38,321 nt of DNA from contig CAYGGG010000003.1 in assembly GCA_964349455.1 (NCBI GenBank), forward strand, positions 1 through 38,321, read 5' to 3'. The translations under genes were made by a program, and so were the position numbers. This document shows positions 22,658-31,713 of the stretch, one piece after another. How positions within the stretch are numbered: position 1 is the first letter of the stretch; every line of letters begins with the position of its first letter. The notes under the pieces are model-generated. The model did not search any database. It was not told where the DNA came from and was given only the letters and a program-made list of their open reading frames with translations. Origin of the DNA: CSSED10-109M sp964349455 (lineage in GTDB: Bacteria > Bacillota_I > Bacilli_A > RF39 > UBA660).

Positions 22658-22768
22658 ATTCCACACCTCCATAAAAAAATGAGCGCGAAGCACCCACAAA
22701 AACATCTTAACCTAAAGCTATTCGCAATCAGGTGAGAAGTGGATCCTTCTTCTTTCCCTTTTTAATAC
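22658..22768 (-). promoter_or_regulatory. infC operon leader, L20-type with attenuator
   Basis: The leader is about 110 nt from the predicted RNA start. It contains a conserved-looking block (CACTTCTCACC, ATTGCGAATAGC, GGTTAAGATG) resembling the L20 leader of Bacilli. A terminator hairpin TGGGTG/CGCTCA with a CTTCG loop and seven T follows at 22696-22673, directly before the infC ribosome site. GCGAA upstream can pair with TTCGC of the terminator loop region, and CACC with GGTG, giving an alternative structure. L20-mediated attenuation is inferred from known Bacilli. Confidence 0.7.
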
Positions 22769-22774
22769 TTTTCA

Positions 22775-22803
22775 AGTATACACATATCATTATCTTTTGT
22801 CAA
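22775..22803 (-). promoter_or_regulatory. Strong promoter of infC-rpmI-rplT
   Basis: A perfect TTGACA (22803-22798), a 17-nt spacer, and TATACT (22780-22775). Confidence 0.88.
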
Positions 22804-22806
22804 GTT

Positions 22807-23214
22807 TTATTGACAAATATATCCTTCTTCTTCCAAATCAATTCTTGTTTCTTGTTTATCGCCAAAAAGATTATTATCATCTTCAAGAACAGTAATATCA
22901 TAAACAACTTGATAAAGAATAAAATCTTCCCCTTTTTCAAACGATTGTTTAATTCCTGGACTGTTATCTTCTGTCTGATAAAAACCTTTCATCGATTGGA
23001 ACAAATCATTAATCGTTTCCTCATCTTCACCCGCTAGATTCATTTTATATTGATTATGATACTCTTGCATTTTGCCCCCAACAAATTTTGCCTCAGCCGT
23101 AATATTTATTTCCTTGCCCAATTCTTCAATATAATATGTTCTTTGACAAGACAAAAGATCTGGTTTACTACATCCTAACAAAAATAAAAACAACATAACA
23201 ATCAATTTTTTCAT
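22807..23214 (-). CDS. Small lipoprotein, DUF1307-like
   Basis: A 135-residue predicted lipoprotein: Lys-rich start, hydrophobic h-region and lipobox LLGC (Cys15), giving lipid anchoring on the outer membrane face. The mature part has LSCQRTYYIEELGKEINITAEAKF and a C-terminal Cys (GYICQ) that may pair with the early Cys. It resembles the YehR/DUF1307 type. The start overlaps the tpiA stop by four bases, so it is the last gene of the glycolytic operon. Function is unknown. Confidence 0.8.
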   Translation of the reverse strand: MKKLIVMLFLFLLGCSKPDLLSCQRTYYIEELGKEINITAEAKFVGGKMQEYHNQYKMNLAGEDEETINDLFQSMKGFYQTEDNSPGIKQSFEKGEDFILYQVVYDITVLEDDNNLFGDKQETRIDLEEEGYICQ

Positions 23215-23891
23215 CTAACCACCCTTAATATTTCAATCATCTCTTCAACATTTTTAGCAGCAGTTCCAACCAAAAAACCATCAACATTGTCAATTTTATT
23301 TAACATTTCAATATTATTAATATTAACGCTACCACCGTAAAGAACTGGTACATCAACTAACGTTTTAATAAAAGTAACCGCTTCAAAAATATCGTCACTT
23401 TTTGCCTCAATTCCTGTTCCAATCGCCCATATTGGTTCATAAGCAATAATAATATTCTCGGTTTTTTCTAAAATATTTATTTGTTTTTTTAATTTTAGTA
23501 AAGTTTCTTTATTTTCTCTTTCAACCAAGTTCTCGCCAACACATAAAATAACTTTTAAATTTTCTTTTAAAGCAGCATCAACTTTCTTTTTAATCATCAA
23601 ATCATCTTCATTAAAATAAGCTCTTCTTTCACTATGCCCAATAATTACATAATTAATTGCTAATGATTTAATTTGGTCGATTCCTATTTCACCGGTAAAA
23701 GCTCCTTCTTTTTCAAAATAACAATTTTGTACTGCTACTTGATAATTGTGATTGAGAAAATATGGTATATAAATAGAAGTTGGACTGATAATGAAATTTT
23801 GATCATTAATTCCTTTTACTTTATTTACATAATTTTTTATTTCATCTAATTTTAAATTCATTTTTAAATTAGCAACTACGATTTTTGCCAT
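23211..23891 (-). CDS. tpiA: Triosephosphate isomerase
   Basis: A 226-residue TIM enzyme interconverting dihydroxyacetone phosphate and glyceraldehyde 3-phosphate. Catalytic residues are present: Lys10 (ANLKMN), His86 (IIGHSERR) and Glu152 (AYEPIWAIGTG), plus the phosphate loop VLYGGSVN. It is somewhat shorter than the usual 250 residues, with trimmed loops. It overlaps the glycosyltransferase gene by 16 nt and the lipoprotein by 4 nt. Confidence 0.97.
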   Translation of the reverse strand: MAKIVVANLKMNLKLDEIKNYVNKVKGINDQNFIISPTSIYIPYFLNHNYQVAVQNCYFEKEGAFTGEIGIDQIKSLAINYVIIGHSERRAYFNEDDLMIKKKVDAALKENLKVILCVGENLVERENKETLLKLKKQINILEKTENIIIAYEPIWAIGTGIEAKSDDIFEAVTFIKTLVDVPVLYGGSVNINNIEMLNKIDNVDGFLVGTAAKNVEEMIEILRVVR

Positions 23892-25096
23892 GATTTCACC
23901 TTCTTTTCAATTTTTTCAAAAATATTTTCTTTTTCGATTCTTTTTGAAATAGCTACTTGATAAACATCCAACATTCTTTTTGCAAAATATTGATCATAAT
24001 GTTTTTCAGAACTAGTTCTTGCTTGAATTCTTAAATTATTAAGTAATTTTTTATTATTTACTAAATCGGCAATTATTTTTTGATATTCTTTTTTATTCTT
24101 AAAACTAAAACCATTAAACCCATCTTCAACTGCTGTTTTAAAACTTTCATCATTAATAACAACAATTGGCAGTGATGCTGCTAAAGCTTCAAAAACCGTT
24201 AAACCTTGCGTTTCACTTGTTGAAGCAGTTGTAAAAATAGTTGCCAACTGATAATAATAACCAATTTCCTGATAATCAATCTTACCAACAAAAATAACAT
24301 TATTTTTTATTTTTTCTGCTCTTTTAACAAGTTTTTCTTTTGCCGGCCCATCGCCAACTAATAATAATTTAATACTTTTATTAATTTTTAAAAGATTTTT
24401 ATGATTATCAATCAAAAATTCAACATTTTTTTCCTTAGCTAAACGTCCCACAAAAAGGATCACAAAATCATTTTTACTAATATTATATTGCTTTCGCAAT
24501 TGATTTAATTTTAAATTATCATAATTTTCAGCATAATATTTTTCAAGGGGGATTCCGGTTGGGACAATATGAACATTTCTTTGATAATTATATTTTGTCT
24601 TAAACAAATCATAAGCTTTTTTGGTTGGGACAATTAATTCAGTAATTGTTTTATCACAATAAAAATCAGTTACTGGTTTAATTAATTTTTTCGTTGTTTT
24701 TTCAAAAATACCACGACCAATATAATGGGTATATTCTTCATACATCGTATGATAAGTATGAACTAATGGAATATTAAATTGCTTAGCAATAATCCGACTA
24801 AATATACCAACACTCATAATACTATGCGAATGAATTACATCTAAATTCCATTTCTTAATTCGATTAATAATAAAGATTGGATAAATTCCTGCTAACCGGT
24901 AATCATAGACTCCTAACGGAACACCAGGTACTTTTATGATTCTTGGTTCCATTTTATAACTAAACTTTTCAGTATTAACGGTCACTACAAAAAGATCATG
25001 GCCTTTTTTTTCTAAAGCCTTTTGTAACACGTAAATACTAGTCGCCACCCCATTTGTAAATGGTGGATATGTATCGGTAAATATTCCTATTCGCAT
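23876..25096 (-). CDS. GT4 glycosyltransferase, diacylglycerol glucosyltransferase-like
   Basis: A 406-residue GT-B fold enzyme of family GT4. It resembles the 1,2-diacylglycerol 3-alpha-glucosyltransferases that make membrane glycolipids in Mollicutes and other Bacilli. N-terminal motifs are GIFTDTYPPFTNGVATSI, VIHSHSIMSVGI and VHTYHTMYEEYTHYIG. The donor site has ILFVGRLAKEKNVEFLI, LLLVGDGPAKEKL and STSETQGLTVFEALAASLP (the E-x7-E motif). The C-terminus is basic and amphipathic, suited to peripheral membrane binding. It overlaps pgk by 10 nt and tpiA by 16 nt, so lipid glycosylation is hard-wired to glycolysis gene expression. Confidence 0.85.
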   Translation of the reverse strand: MRIGIFTDTYPPFTNGVATSIYVLQKALEKKGHDLFVVTVNTEKFSYKMEPRIIKVPGVPLGVYDYRLAGIYPIFIINRIKKWNLDVIHSHSIMSVGIFSRIIAKQFNIPLVHTYHTMYEEYTHYIGRGIFEKTTKKLIKPVTDFYCDKTITELIVPTKKAYDLFKTKYNYQRNVHIVPTGIPLEKYYAENYDNLKLNQLRKQYNISKNDFVILFVGRLAKEKNVEFLIDNHKNLLKINKSIKLLLVGDGPAKEKLVKRAEKIKNNVIFVGKIDYQEIGYYYQLATIFTTASTSETQGLTVFEALAASLPIVVINDESFKTAVEDGFNGFSFKNKKEYQKIIADLVNNKKLLNNLRIQARTSSEKHYDQYFAKRMLDVYQVAISKRIEKENIFEKIEKKVKSWQKS

Positions 25097-26259
25097 TGAT
25101 CAATTGCTGCCAAACCAGGCAGCTCCTTTCCTTCTAACAACTCAATTGCTGCACCACCACCAGTTGAAATATGAGTATATGAATCTTTAAAACCCATTTC
25201 AATAACAGCTCCAGCTGTATCTCCGCCGCCAATGATAACAATTGCTTCAAGTTCGCTTAATAGTTTAGCGATTTGATAAGTTCCTTCTTGGTAATTTTGA
25301 TGCTCACTTACGCCCATTGTTCCGTTCCAAACAATTGTATGTGCCTTTTTAAGATAATCAGCATACAAAGCAACCGTTTGGGGTCCAATATCATAAATGT
25401 TCATGTTTTCGGGAACTTTATTATAATCGCAAATAATTGGGTTTGGATCTTCTAAACTAGTTGCTACTTTAAAATCAAGCGGTTTAACTATTTTATGAAA
25501 ATCACGATCAAGTAGTTGGCGACAAAATTTTAAATTTTCTTCGTCTACTAAAGAACCGCCAACTTCGATATTCATTGCTTTAATAAAAGTATTAGCAATT
25601 CCGCCACCAACTAAAATATAATCAGCTTTAAATATTATATTATCGATTAAGGGCATTTTATCTTTGACCTTGGCACCACCTAAAATAACGATAAATGGTT
25701 TTTTCGGATTATTAATATAAGCTAATTTTTTTACTTCTTTTTCAACTAAAAAGCCAATTCCTGACGGAATGATTTGAGCAATCCCAACCGTTGAAGCATG
25801 GGCGCGATGAATTGCACCAAAAGCATCATTAATAAAAATATCACCTAACATCGCCCATCTTTTCGCTAGTTCAATATTATTGCCACTTTCTAATTTCAAG
25901 GGATAATCTTGATGTCTTGTATTTTCAATTAAAGCAACCTCACCTGATTTCATTTGCTCAATAATCATTTTATTACCATTTGGCGAAGCAATAAAAATTA
26001 CCGGTTGATTTAATAATACTTCTAGTCTTTTTGCAACTGGTAATAACGTATTTCTGACTTTGTCCGCTTCACTTTCAATTCTTCCTAAATGTGATAATAA
26101 AACAACTTTCGCCCCTTCTTTTAAAGCATATTGAATCGTCATTAAGCTTTCTTTAATTCGATTATCATCGGTAATTATTCCATCTTTAATTGGGACATTA
26201 AAATCACACCGAATAATTACCGTTTTATCTTTTAATTCAAAATCTCTAATTGTTTTCAT
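25087..26259 (-). CDS. pgk: Phosphoglycerate kinase
   Basis: A 390-residue kinase making ATP and 3-phosphoglycerate from 1,3-bisphosphoglycerate. Signatures are VIIRCDFNVPI, LLSHLGR, LIENTRHQD, FINDAFGAIHRAHAS, ILGGAKVKDK, VWNGTMGV and the C-terminal IIGGGDTAGA and HISTGGGAAIELLEGKELPG. The ATG at 26259 is used, with GGAGA provided by the end of the pilin-like gene, whose stop lies one base before it. A longer in-frame reading into that gene is not needed. Confidence 0.97.
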   Translation of the reverse strand: MKTIRDFELKDKTVIIRCDFNVPIKDGIITDDNRIKESLMTIQYALKEGAKVVLLSHLGRIESEADKVRNTLLPVAKRLEVLLNQPVIFIASPNGNKMIIEQMKSGEVALIENTRHQDYPLKLESGNNIELAKRWAMLGDIFINDAFGAIHRAHASTVGIAQIIPSGIGFLVEKEVKKLAYINNPKKPFIVILGGAKVKDKMPLIDNIIFKADYILVGGGIANTFIKAMNIEVGGSLVDEENLKFCRQLLDRDFHKIVKPLDFKVATSLEDPNPIICDYNKVPENMNIYDIGPQTVALYADYLKKAHTIVWNGTMGVSEHQNYQEGTYQIAKLLSELEAIVIIGGGDTAGAVIEMGFKDSYTHISTGGGAAIELLEGKELPGLAAIDQCE

Positions 26260-26260
26260 T

Positions 26261-26626
26261 TTATTCTCCTTCATACGGATAAATATATTCTTTGACAAAA
26301 GTTTCAGTCACTAACACTTTTATTTCTTCTTCTAGGCCAACTGTTTCTTTTGTCAATGGATTTTGGGTTCGCTCATTATACAATCCAGCATCAACTAAAT
26401 CAGCAATCGTAATAATAACAAAATCATCTACTTCTTCCAAATTAAAAACTGATTCATTTGTTTCAATATATACTTCAGCTGTTAATTTAATTGCTTTAAC
26501 AAATTCCTGATATCTAACATCATCATTTTCTTTCATCGTTAAAATTAAGTTTGGAAAAACTAAAACAGCAATTATACCTAAAACAAAAATAACTGCTAAT
26601 ACTTCAATTAAAGTATACCCTTTCAT
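26261..26626 (-). CDS. Type IV pilin-like small protein
   Basis: A 121-residue protein with a class III (prepilin) signal: MKG followed by YTLIEVLAVIFVLGIIAVLVFP, including the Glu at mature position 5. It would be cut after Gly3 by a prepilin peptidase and form a hydrophobic alpha1 helix. The mature head (about 90 residues) is acidic. The sequence after the helix (ELTAEVYIETN-like region) resembles minor pilins and pseudopilins such as ComG-type proteins. It lies between gap (10 nt) and pgk (1 nt), well inside the glycolytic operon; no pilus ATPase or prepilin peptidase is in the window. Confidence 0.85.
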   Translation of the reverse strand: MKGYTLIEVLAVIFVLGIIAVLVFPNLILTMKENDDVRYQEFVKAIKLTAEVYIETNESVFNLEEVDDFVIITIADLVDAGLYNERTQNPLTKETVGLEEEIKVLVTETFVKEYIYPYEGE

Positions 26627-26636
26627 CTTATCACTC

Positions 26637-27641
26637 CTATAAATCTAGCCAATATTTAGCAACTCTGACCATTTGCGCACTGTAACCAAATTCATTATCG
26701 TACCAAGCAACTACTTTGACGAATTGTTTTTGATCAGTTTCTAACACACTTGTTAATTGACCATCAACGACCGCTCCATATTTTGAACCAATAATATCAC
26801 TTGAAACAATTGGATCGTAAGTAATTTTAATTGTTTCATTTTGATTTTTTTCAAACAATTGATTAATCATTTCTTTAGTTGTTTTTGTTTTTAATTGTAA
26901 TACTAAATCAATTACTGAACCAGTTGTTGTGGGGACTCTAAGCGCGAAACCATCTAATTTTCCTTTTAAGTTTGGTTTTACTAGCCCAATTGCACTAGCA
27001 GCTCCGGTTGAAGAAGGTACGATGTTTGCTGCTGCTGCTCTGCCTCTCCTTGAGTTTTCGCCTTTTGGATGGGCGATATCTAAGGTTGCTTGATCATTTG
27101 TATAAGCATGAATTGTTGTCATATAGCCAATTTCAATCCCATATTCTTTGTCTAATAAATCAACCGTTGGTGCTAAGCAATTGGTGGTACAACTAGCTGC
27201 TGAAATAACCGTTTCACTGCCATCTAAAATTTGATGGTTAACATTAAAAACAATTGTTTTTAAATCGCCCTTTGCTGGTGCTGAAATTAACACTTTTTTA
27301 GCACCCGCTTTGATATGTGAACTCGCTTTTTCTAAATCAGTAAAATATCCGGTACATTCAAATACCAAATCAACATTAAGTTCATGCCAAGGAATTTCTA
27401 ATGGATCTTTTTTAGCAAAAACTTTTATTTTTTTATCTTTAACAATTAAATAATCATCTTGATGACTTATTTCGTTTTCTAAATAATTACGATGACTGGT
27501 ATCATATTTTAACAAATAAGCTAGTTGTGATGCATTTGTTAAATCATTAATTGCCACCACTTCAAAATCTTTTTCTCCTTCTAAAATTCGAAACACTAGT
27601 CGACCTATTCGACCAAAACCATTTATCGCTACTTTTTTCAT
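26637..27641 (-). CDS. gap: Glyceraldehyde-3-phosphate dehydrogenase, NAD type
   Basis: A 334-residue GAPDH of glycolysis. The Rossmann motif is INGFGRIGR, with INDLT after beta2 (Asp33, indicating NAD preference). The active site is SAASCTTNCLAP (Cys151). Further motifs are HAYTNDQATLD, RRGRAAAANIVPSSTGAA, LRVPTTTGSV and WYDNEFGYS. The start at 27641 follows AGGAGGAAAAAA. It lies 10 nt after the nucleoside kinase and 10 nt before the pilin-like gene. Confidence 0.97.
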   Translation of the reverse strand: MKKVAINGFGRIGRLVFRILEGEKDFEVVAINDLTNASQLAYLLKYDTSHRNYLENEISHQDDYLIVKDKKIKVFAKKDPLEIPWHELNVDLVFECTGYFTDLEKASSHIKAGAKKVLISAPAKGDLKTIVFNVNHQILDGSETVISAASCTTNCLAPTVDLLDKEYGIEIGYMTTIHAYTNDQATLDIAHPKGENSRRGRAAAANIVPSSTGAASAIGLVKPNLKGKLDGFALRVPTTTGSVIDLVLQLKTKTTKEMINQLFEKNQNETIKITYDPIVSSDIIGSKYGAVVDGQLTSVLETDQKQFVKVVAWYDNEFGYSAQMVRVAKYWLDL

Positions 27642-27651
27642 TTTTTTCCTC

Positions 27652-29316
27652 CTATTCGCGAAATGCACTGCCACCAATAAATTCCCTTAAAATTGAATCT
27701 TGGGGAATTGTATCACTTGGGATGGGCAGGAAGTTTCTTAAAAAATTTATTAATCTTAATGCCTCTGGATACATATCATCTTCTTCTTCGACTGAGAAAA
27801 GAAGAGGCTCGACATAAACTTTTAAAACGGCGATTTCATAAACCAAAGCACTGTTTAAAATAACATCAGCTTCATCTTGGTAAGGGTAAATATATCTCGT
27901 TTCACCTTCTCTTATTTTCGGCCACATTCTTAACGTATCACTAGCATTATAATTACGGAACTTGTTATCACGGACCATTCTTCTTAATTTTCTTGTATCA
28001 GTTGTATGAATTCGATTATGATTATCAATGTTTAACTGGGTTAATGGTGATAAATATATTTTATATTTATGCTTTCGTTCAACCGACATTGTTAATTCTT
28101 CGTTTAAACCATGTAGTCCTTCAACAATTAAGACATCATCATGGTCGATTTGAATATATCTTTGTTGATATTCACGCTCACCTGATGCAAAATTATACTC
28201 TGGCATCCACACTTTTTCACCGTTAAACAATTTCATTAAATGTTTGTTAAACAATTCTAAATCAATTGCACCCATACATTCAAAATCGTAATTGCCCTTC
28301 TCATCTTTTGGCGTTGCTTCACGATCTTTAAAATAATTATCAAGTGATATTTCATGAGTGTTAATACCATGGCTTTGCAAATAAACAGCTAGTTTTTTAG
28401 CGGTTGTTGTTTTACCACTTGATGTTGGTCCTGCTATCAAAACAAGTTTTATTTGATTTTTATTGTTTTTTATATCATAAGCAATTTTAGAAATTTGACT
28501 ATTAAAATTAGCTTCTGATAAACGAATTATTTCATCATATTTACCAGTTGTTGCTCGTTCATTTAATTCTGCGGCATTTGATATTTGTAATTTTCGACCC
28601 CATTCGGTATATTCTAAAAAAGTATCATATAATAACTGATGATAAACAAAGTCTAAGGTTACTTCTGGATTATCAATATCTGGATAATTTAGGGCAAAGC
28701 CGTTGTTTTTGATATAAGTTAATTTATATTCATTAATTTCTTTAGTGCTATAGGCCATTTCACCATAGAAATAATCATAATAATCGTCTAACCGATATAG
28801 ATTGACATAACTATTACTAATATATTTTAAGACTCTTACTTTATCGATTTGATTTTTTTTACGAAAATATTTAATGGCATCATATCTTGATACATTTATT
28901 TTTGAAAAAAGAAATCCAATTCGATGGATTTTGTCCATTTCTTTTTCAATTGAAGAAACCATTGCTTCATCTAATTCAATATCTTTTATTTCACAATAAA
29001 CACCCCGTTCAACTGAATGTTCAATTAATAACTCAGTTGATTCGCCTAAGATATTACGAACGGCAACAACTAACATAAAAATAGCACTTCTCGCATAAAC
29101 TGAGTTACCAAACATACTACTGCGATCATAAAAATCAACTGAACAGTCTTGATTAATCCGCACTGAAAGATCGACTAAGTCATGATCAACTTTGCCGATT
29201 AAAATATCATAATTGAAGTATTGACCGAAACTCTTACTTATTTCAAAAAGGCTCGTTCCGGTTGGAAACTCTTTGGTTGCTTTATCACGAAAATTTACTT
29301 TAATTTTATTTTCCAT
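27652..29316 (-). CDS. TGS-domain nucleoside (uridine-type) kinase
   Basis: A 554-residue fusion. Residues 1-65 are a TGS domain (KVNFRDKATKEFPTGTSL). Residues 70-190 resemble the ThrRS second additional domain. From about 285 there is a uridine kinase/PRK-type P-loop kinase (Walker A GPTSSGKTT at 296-304; DNYFKDREATPKDEKGNYDF). This architecture is known in Firmicutes as nucleoside kinase; its exact substrate is not settled. It leads the operon that continues into gap, and its promoter overlaps the terminator of the preceding gene. Confidence 0.9.
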   Translation of the reverse strand: MENKIKVNFRDKATKEFPTGTSLFEISKSFGQYFNYDILIGKVDHDLVDLSVRINQDCSVDFYDRSSMFGNSVYARSAIFMLVVAVRNILGESTELLIEHSVERGVYCEIKDIELDEAMVSSIEKEMDKIHRIGFLFSKINVSRYDAIKYFRKKNQIDKVRVLKYISNSYVNLYRLDDYYDYFYGEMAYSTKEINEYKLTYIKNNGFALNYPDIDNPEVTLDFVYHQLLYDTFLEYTEWGRKLQISNAAELNERATTGKYDEIIRLSEANFNSQISKIAYDIKNNKNQIKLVLIAGPTSSGKTTTAKKLAVYLQSHGINTHEISLDNYFKDREATPKDEKGNYDFECMGAIDLELFNKHLMKLFNGEKVWMPEYNFASGEREYQQRYIQIDHDDVLIVEGLHGLNEELTMSVERKHKYKIYLSPLTQLNIDNHNRIHTTDTRKLRRMVRDNKFRNYNASDTLRMWPKIREGETRYIYPYQDEADVILNSALVYEIAVLKVYVEPLLFSVEEEDDMYPEALRLINFLRNFLPIPSDTIPQDSILREFIGGSAFRE

Positions 29317-29339
29317 AATTATACCTCATATCCTTTTTA

Positions 29340-29369
29340 ATTATATCATAAAAAAAAAGAATTTTTCAA
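29340..29369 (-). promoter_or_regulatory. Promoter of the nucleoside kinase-glycolysis operon
   Basis: TTGAAA (29369-29364) lies inside the terminator stem of the upstream gene; an 18-nt spacer leads to a perfect TATAAT (29345-29340). Confidence 0.7.
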
Positions 29370-29377
29370 TTCTTTTT
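29350..29377 (-). terminator. Terminator of the LRR surface-protein gene
   Basis: AAAAAGAATT/AATTCTTTTT hairpin with a T-run on the minus strand, overlapping the stop codon. It is almost identical to the terminator at 31687-31713. Confidence 0.85.
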
Positions 29378-31634
29378 AGTTTTTAGTCCACGTTCCATAT
29401 TGAGTACCAGTGTATGTCCCGGCTCCTCCTATTACATAAGCTTCTCTAAAATAATTATTTTTAATTGCATAATTATTAGACATAAATAAATAGTTCCCAA
29501 TGGTTACACCACCTGCCCCCATTTCAATTGACGAAAAATTATTATCTTCAAACGCATACCATCTAATTTCGGTCACACTATTTGGAATAGTAATACTTGT
29601 TAAATTATTGAAACCAAAAGCTGACGATCCTATAAAAGTTAAATTATTTGAAAGAGTAACATTTGTGAGTGTATTACTACCAAAACTTCCATTACCAATT
29701 GTTAATATATTATTTGGTATTACAACGCTCGTTAATGAATTATATCTAAATGCATAATCGGCAATCGCTGATAGCCCAGTTGAAATGGTTAAACTCGCTA
29801 TTTCATTTGAGGCAAAACCATAACTACCAATTGAGGTTACATTATTAGGAATTACTAAATTAGCTAATTGATTATGTTGAAAAGCATTTGCACCAATTGC
29901 CGTTAAATTACTTCCCAAACTAATGCTACTTAATTTATTGTAGATAAATGCGCTAGATCCAATTGTTTGAAGTGAGTTGGGCAGTGAAACGCTTTCGATA
30001 ATACCTTCCGAATCATAATATCGAAAAGCATTTGCACCAATTGCTGTCACCGTTACGCCATTTATCGTTCCTGGAATGGTTAAATTTTTAGGATATCCAA
30101 TATGACCATTAACACTGCCACCACTCATTATCCAAAAGTCTTCTTCGGTTTTACCACTCCAATTTATAGTTCCGGTAGCAGCCCCACGAAAAGCTTCTTT
30201 ACTAACAGTCGTTGCTGCTGGAATATTGATCGAGTTTGCAGTTGTAAAATTATTTTTTTCAAAAGTTAACGATGGAATGCTTCCAACCGATGATGGAATT
30301 GTAACACCGGTAATATCATTATTAGCAAAAGCTTCATCTCCAAGTGTTGTTAGGTTAGTCGGCAATGTCAAATTTATAATGTTATTGTTAGCAAAAGCTC
30401 CGTAATCAATACTTGTTACTGAATTTGGAAATGACACTGAATCAAGTTGACTTGAATAAAAGGCCAGTTCTCCAATACTAGTAACACTAGTTCCACCAAT
30501 AGTTGCTGGTATTACAAAATTACTACTTGGTGCAATGTGACCATTTAATGCTCCTGAAGCAAAAATAAACATTTCTTCTTCTGTTTTACTACCCCATGTT
30601 ACACTATTTGTTCCAGCAAAAGCTGATCTTCCAATTGATGTTACTGTTGCTGGAATATTAATTGTGGTAAAATTATTATTTGCAAAAGTTAAGTATCCGA
30701 TTGTTGTAAGAACTGTTGGAAAGTTAACACTTGCTAATTGATTATTTTGAAAAGCATAATCACCAATCGTTGTTACGCCATCTGGTATAACTACACTTGT
30801 TAATTGACTATTTGCAAAGGCACCATACCCTATTGAAGTAACACCACTCGGAATATCAATTGTTGACAAATCATTATCCATTAGAATTCCACCCTCAATT
30901 GATGTTAATCCACTCGGTAATACTATTTCGGTTATTTGATTATCTGAAAAAGCTCTTGTTTTTATTGCTGTAACACTTTCGGGAATTCTTACCTGCGAAA
31001 TATTATTACCATTAAACGAATACCTACCTATTTCCTTTATTCCATCAGAAATATATACACTTGTTAATTCTTGATATTCAAAAGCATAATCTTCAATATA
31101 CTCGACATCCTCACCACCAATTTGCGTTGGAATACAAACATCTCTTGGACCATCTAGATAATAATACCATATTGTATTATCACTAAAACTAAAATACTCT
31201 TCTGGTGTTTCTACACAAACAAATTCATCTGATAAAGTACACTCTTCTTCGCTTGTTTCAGTTATGGTTATATCTTTATCATCATAACCTTTTTGAACAC
31301 ACCAAGTCCCATCATAAACCGCGATTGCAATTTTGCCATCACTTGTAGTTTGAATTGAACCGCTCTTTGGTTTCCTTCCACTAAATTCCAAAGGATCTCC
31401 TTCGGTTTGGACATAGTCTTCAAATGTGTATGTTTTTGCGCCAGTATCACCACTTAATGAATTTTTCATGTACTCGTTTTCAACTGTTTTCATTAATCCT
31501 CTGGCACTTGTTTCAAACGCTCCTTTTCTTGCCTCATTAATTACGTTTAAGACAATTGGCATTGCAATTAATAAAATAATTGCTAGAATTACAATTACTG
31601 CTAGTAATTCTATTAAAGTAAATCCTTTTTTCAT
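29376..31634 (-). CDS. Pilin-signal surface protein with BspA-type leucine-rich repeats
   Basis: A 752-residue protein. Residues 1-26 form a prepilin-type signal and helix (MKKG / FTLIELLAVIVILAIILLI). Residues 27-133 complete a pilin-like module (EARKGAFETSARGLMKT; YDGTWCVQKGYDDKDI) shared with the 2170-residue protein. From about 178 to 730 there are roughly 22 BspA/LRR_5 repeats of about 23 residues (pattern AFxxNxLTSVxIPxxVTSIG). Two related inserts interrupt them (KTEEEMFIFASGALNGHI and KTEEDFWIMSGGSVNGHI). A Gly/Tyr cap (GGAGTYTGTQYGTWTKN) ends the protein. No LPXTG or C-terminal membrane anchor is present, so the N-terminal helix is the only visible anchor. The ATG at 31634 is preferred over an in-frame GTG six codons earlier. 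A role in adhesion or ligand binding is inferred from LRR_5 relatives. Confidence 0.88.
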   Translation of the reverse strand: MKKGFTLIELLAVIVILAIILLIAMPIVLNVINEARKGAFETSARGLMKTVENEYMKNSLSGDTGAKTYTFEDYVQTEGDPLEFSGRKPKSGSIQTTSDGKIAIAVYDGTWCVQKGYDDKDITITETSEEECTLSDEFVCVETPEEYFSFSDNTIWYYYLDGPRDVCIPTQIGGEDVEYIEDYAFEYQELTSVYISDGIKEIGRYSFNGNNISQVRIPESVTAIKTRAFSDNQITEIVLPSGLTSIEGGILMDNDLSTIDIPSGVTSIGYGAFANSQLTSVVIPDGVTTIGDYAFQNNQLASVNFPTVLTTIGYLTFANNNFTTINIPATVTSIGRSAFAGTNSVTWGSKTEEEMFIFASGALNGHIAPSSNFVIPATIGGTSVTSIGELAFYSSQLDSVSFPNSVTSIDYGAFANNNIINLTLPTNLTTLGDEAFANNDITGVTIPSSVGSIPSLTFEKNNFTTANSINIPAATTVSKEAFRGAATGTINWSGKTEEDFWIMSGGSVNGHIGYPKNLTIPGTINGVTVTAIGANAFRYYDSEGIIESVSLPNSLQTIGSSAFIYNKLSSISLGSNLTAIGANAFQHNQLANLVIPNNVTSIGSYGFASNEIASLTISTGLSAIADYAFRYNSLTSVVIPNNILTIGNGSFGSNTLTNVTLSNNLTFIGSSAFGFNNLTSITIPNSVTEIRWYAFEDNNFSSIEMGAGGVTIGNYLFMSNNYAIKNNYFREAYVIGGAGTYTGTQYGTWTKN

Positions 31635-31656
31635 TTTAATCCCTACTTTCACTTAC

Positions 31657-31684
31657 AATATACTCCTTTCATTTTTTTTGTCAA
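31657..31684 (-). promoter_or_regulatory. Promoter of the LRR surface-protein gene
   Basis: A perfect TTGACA (31684-31679), a 16-nt spacer, and TATATT (31662-31657). It begins three bases after the terminator of the giant gene. Confidence 0.8.
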
Positions 31685-31686
31685 GT

Positions 31687-31713
31687 AAAAAAAGAATTTT
31701 TCAATTCTTTTTT
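31687..31713 (-). terminator. Terminator of the giant surface-protein gene
   Basis: AAAAAAGAATT/AATTCTTTTTT hairpin with a short loop and a 7-T tract on the minus strand, close after the stop codon. Confidence 0.87.
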
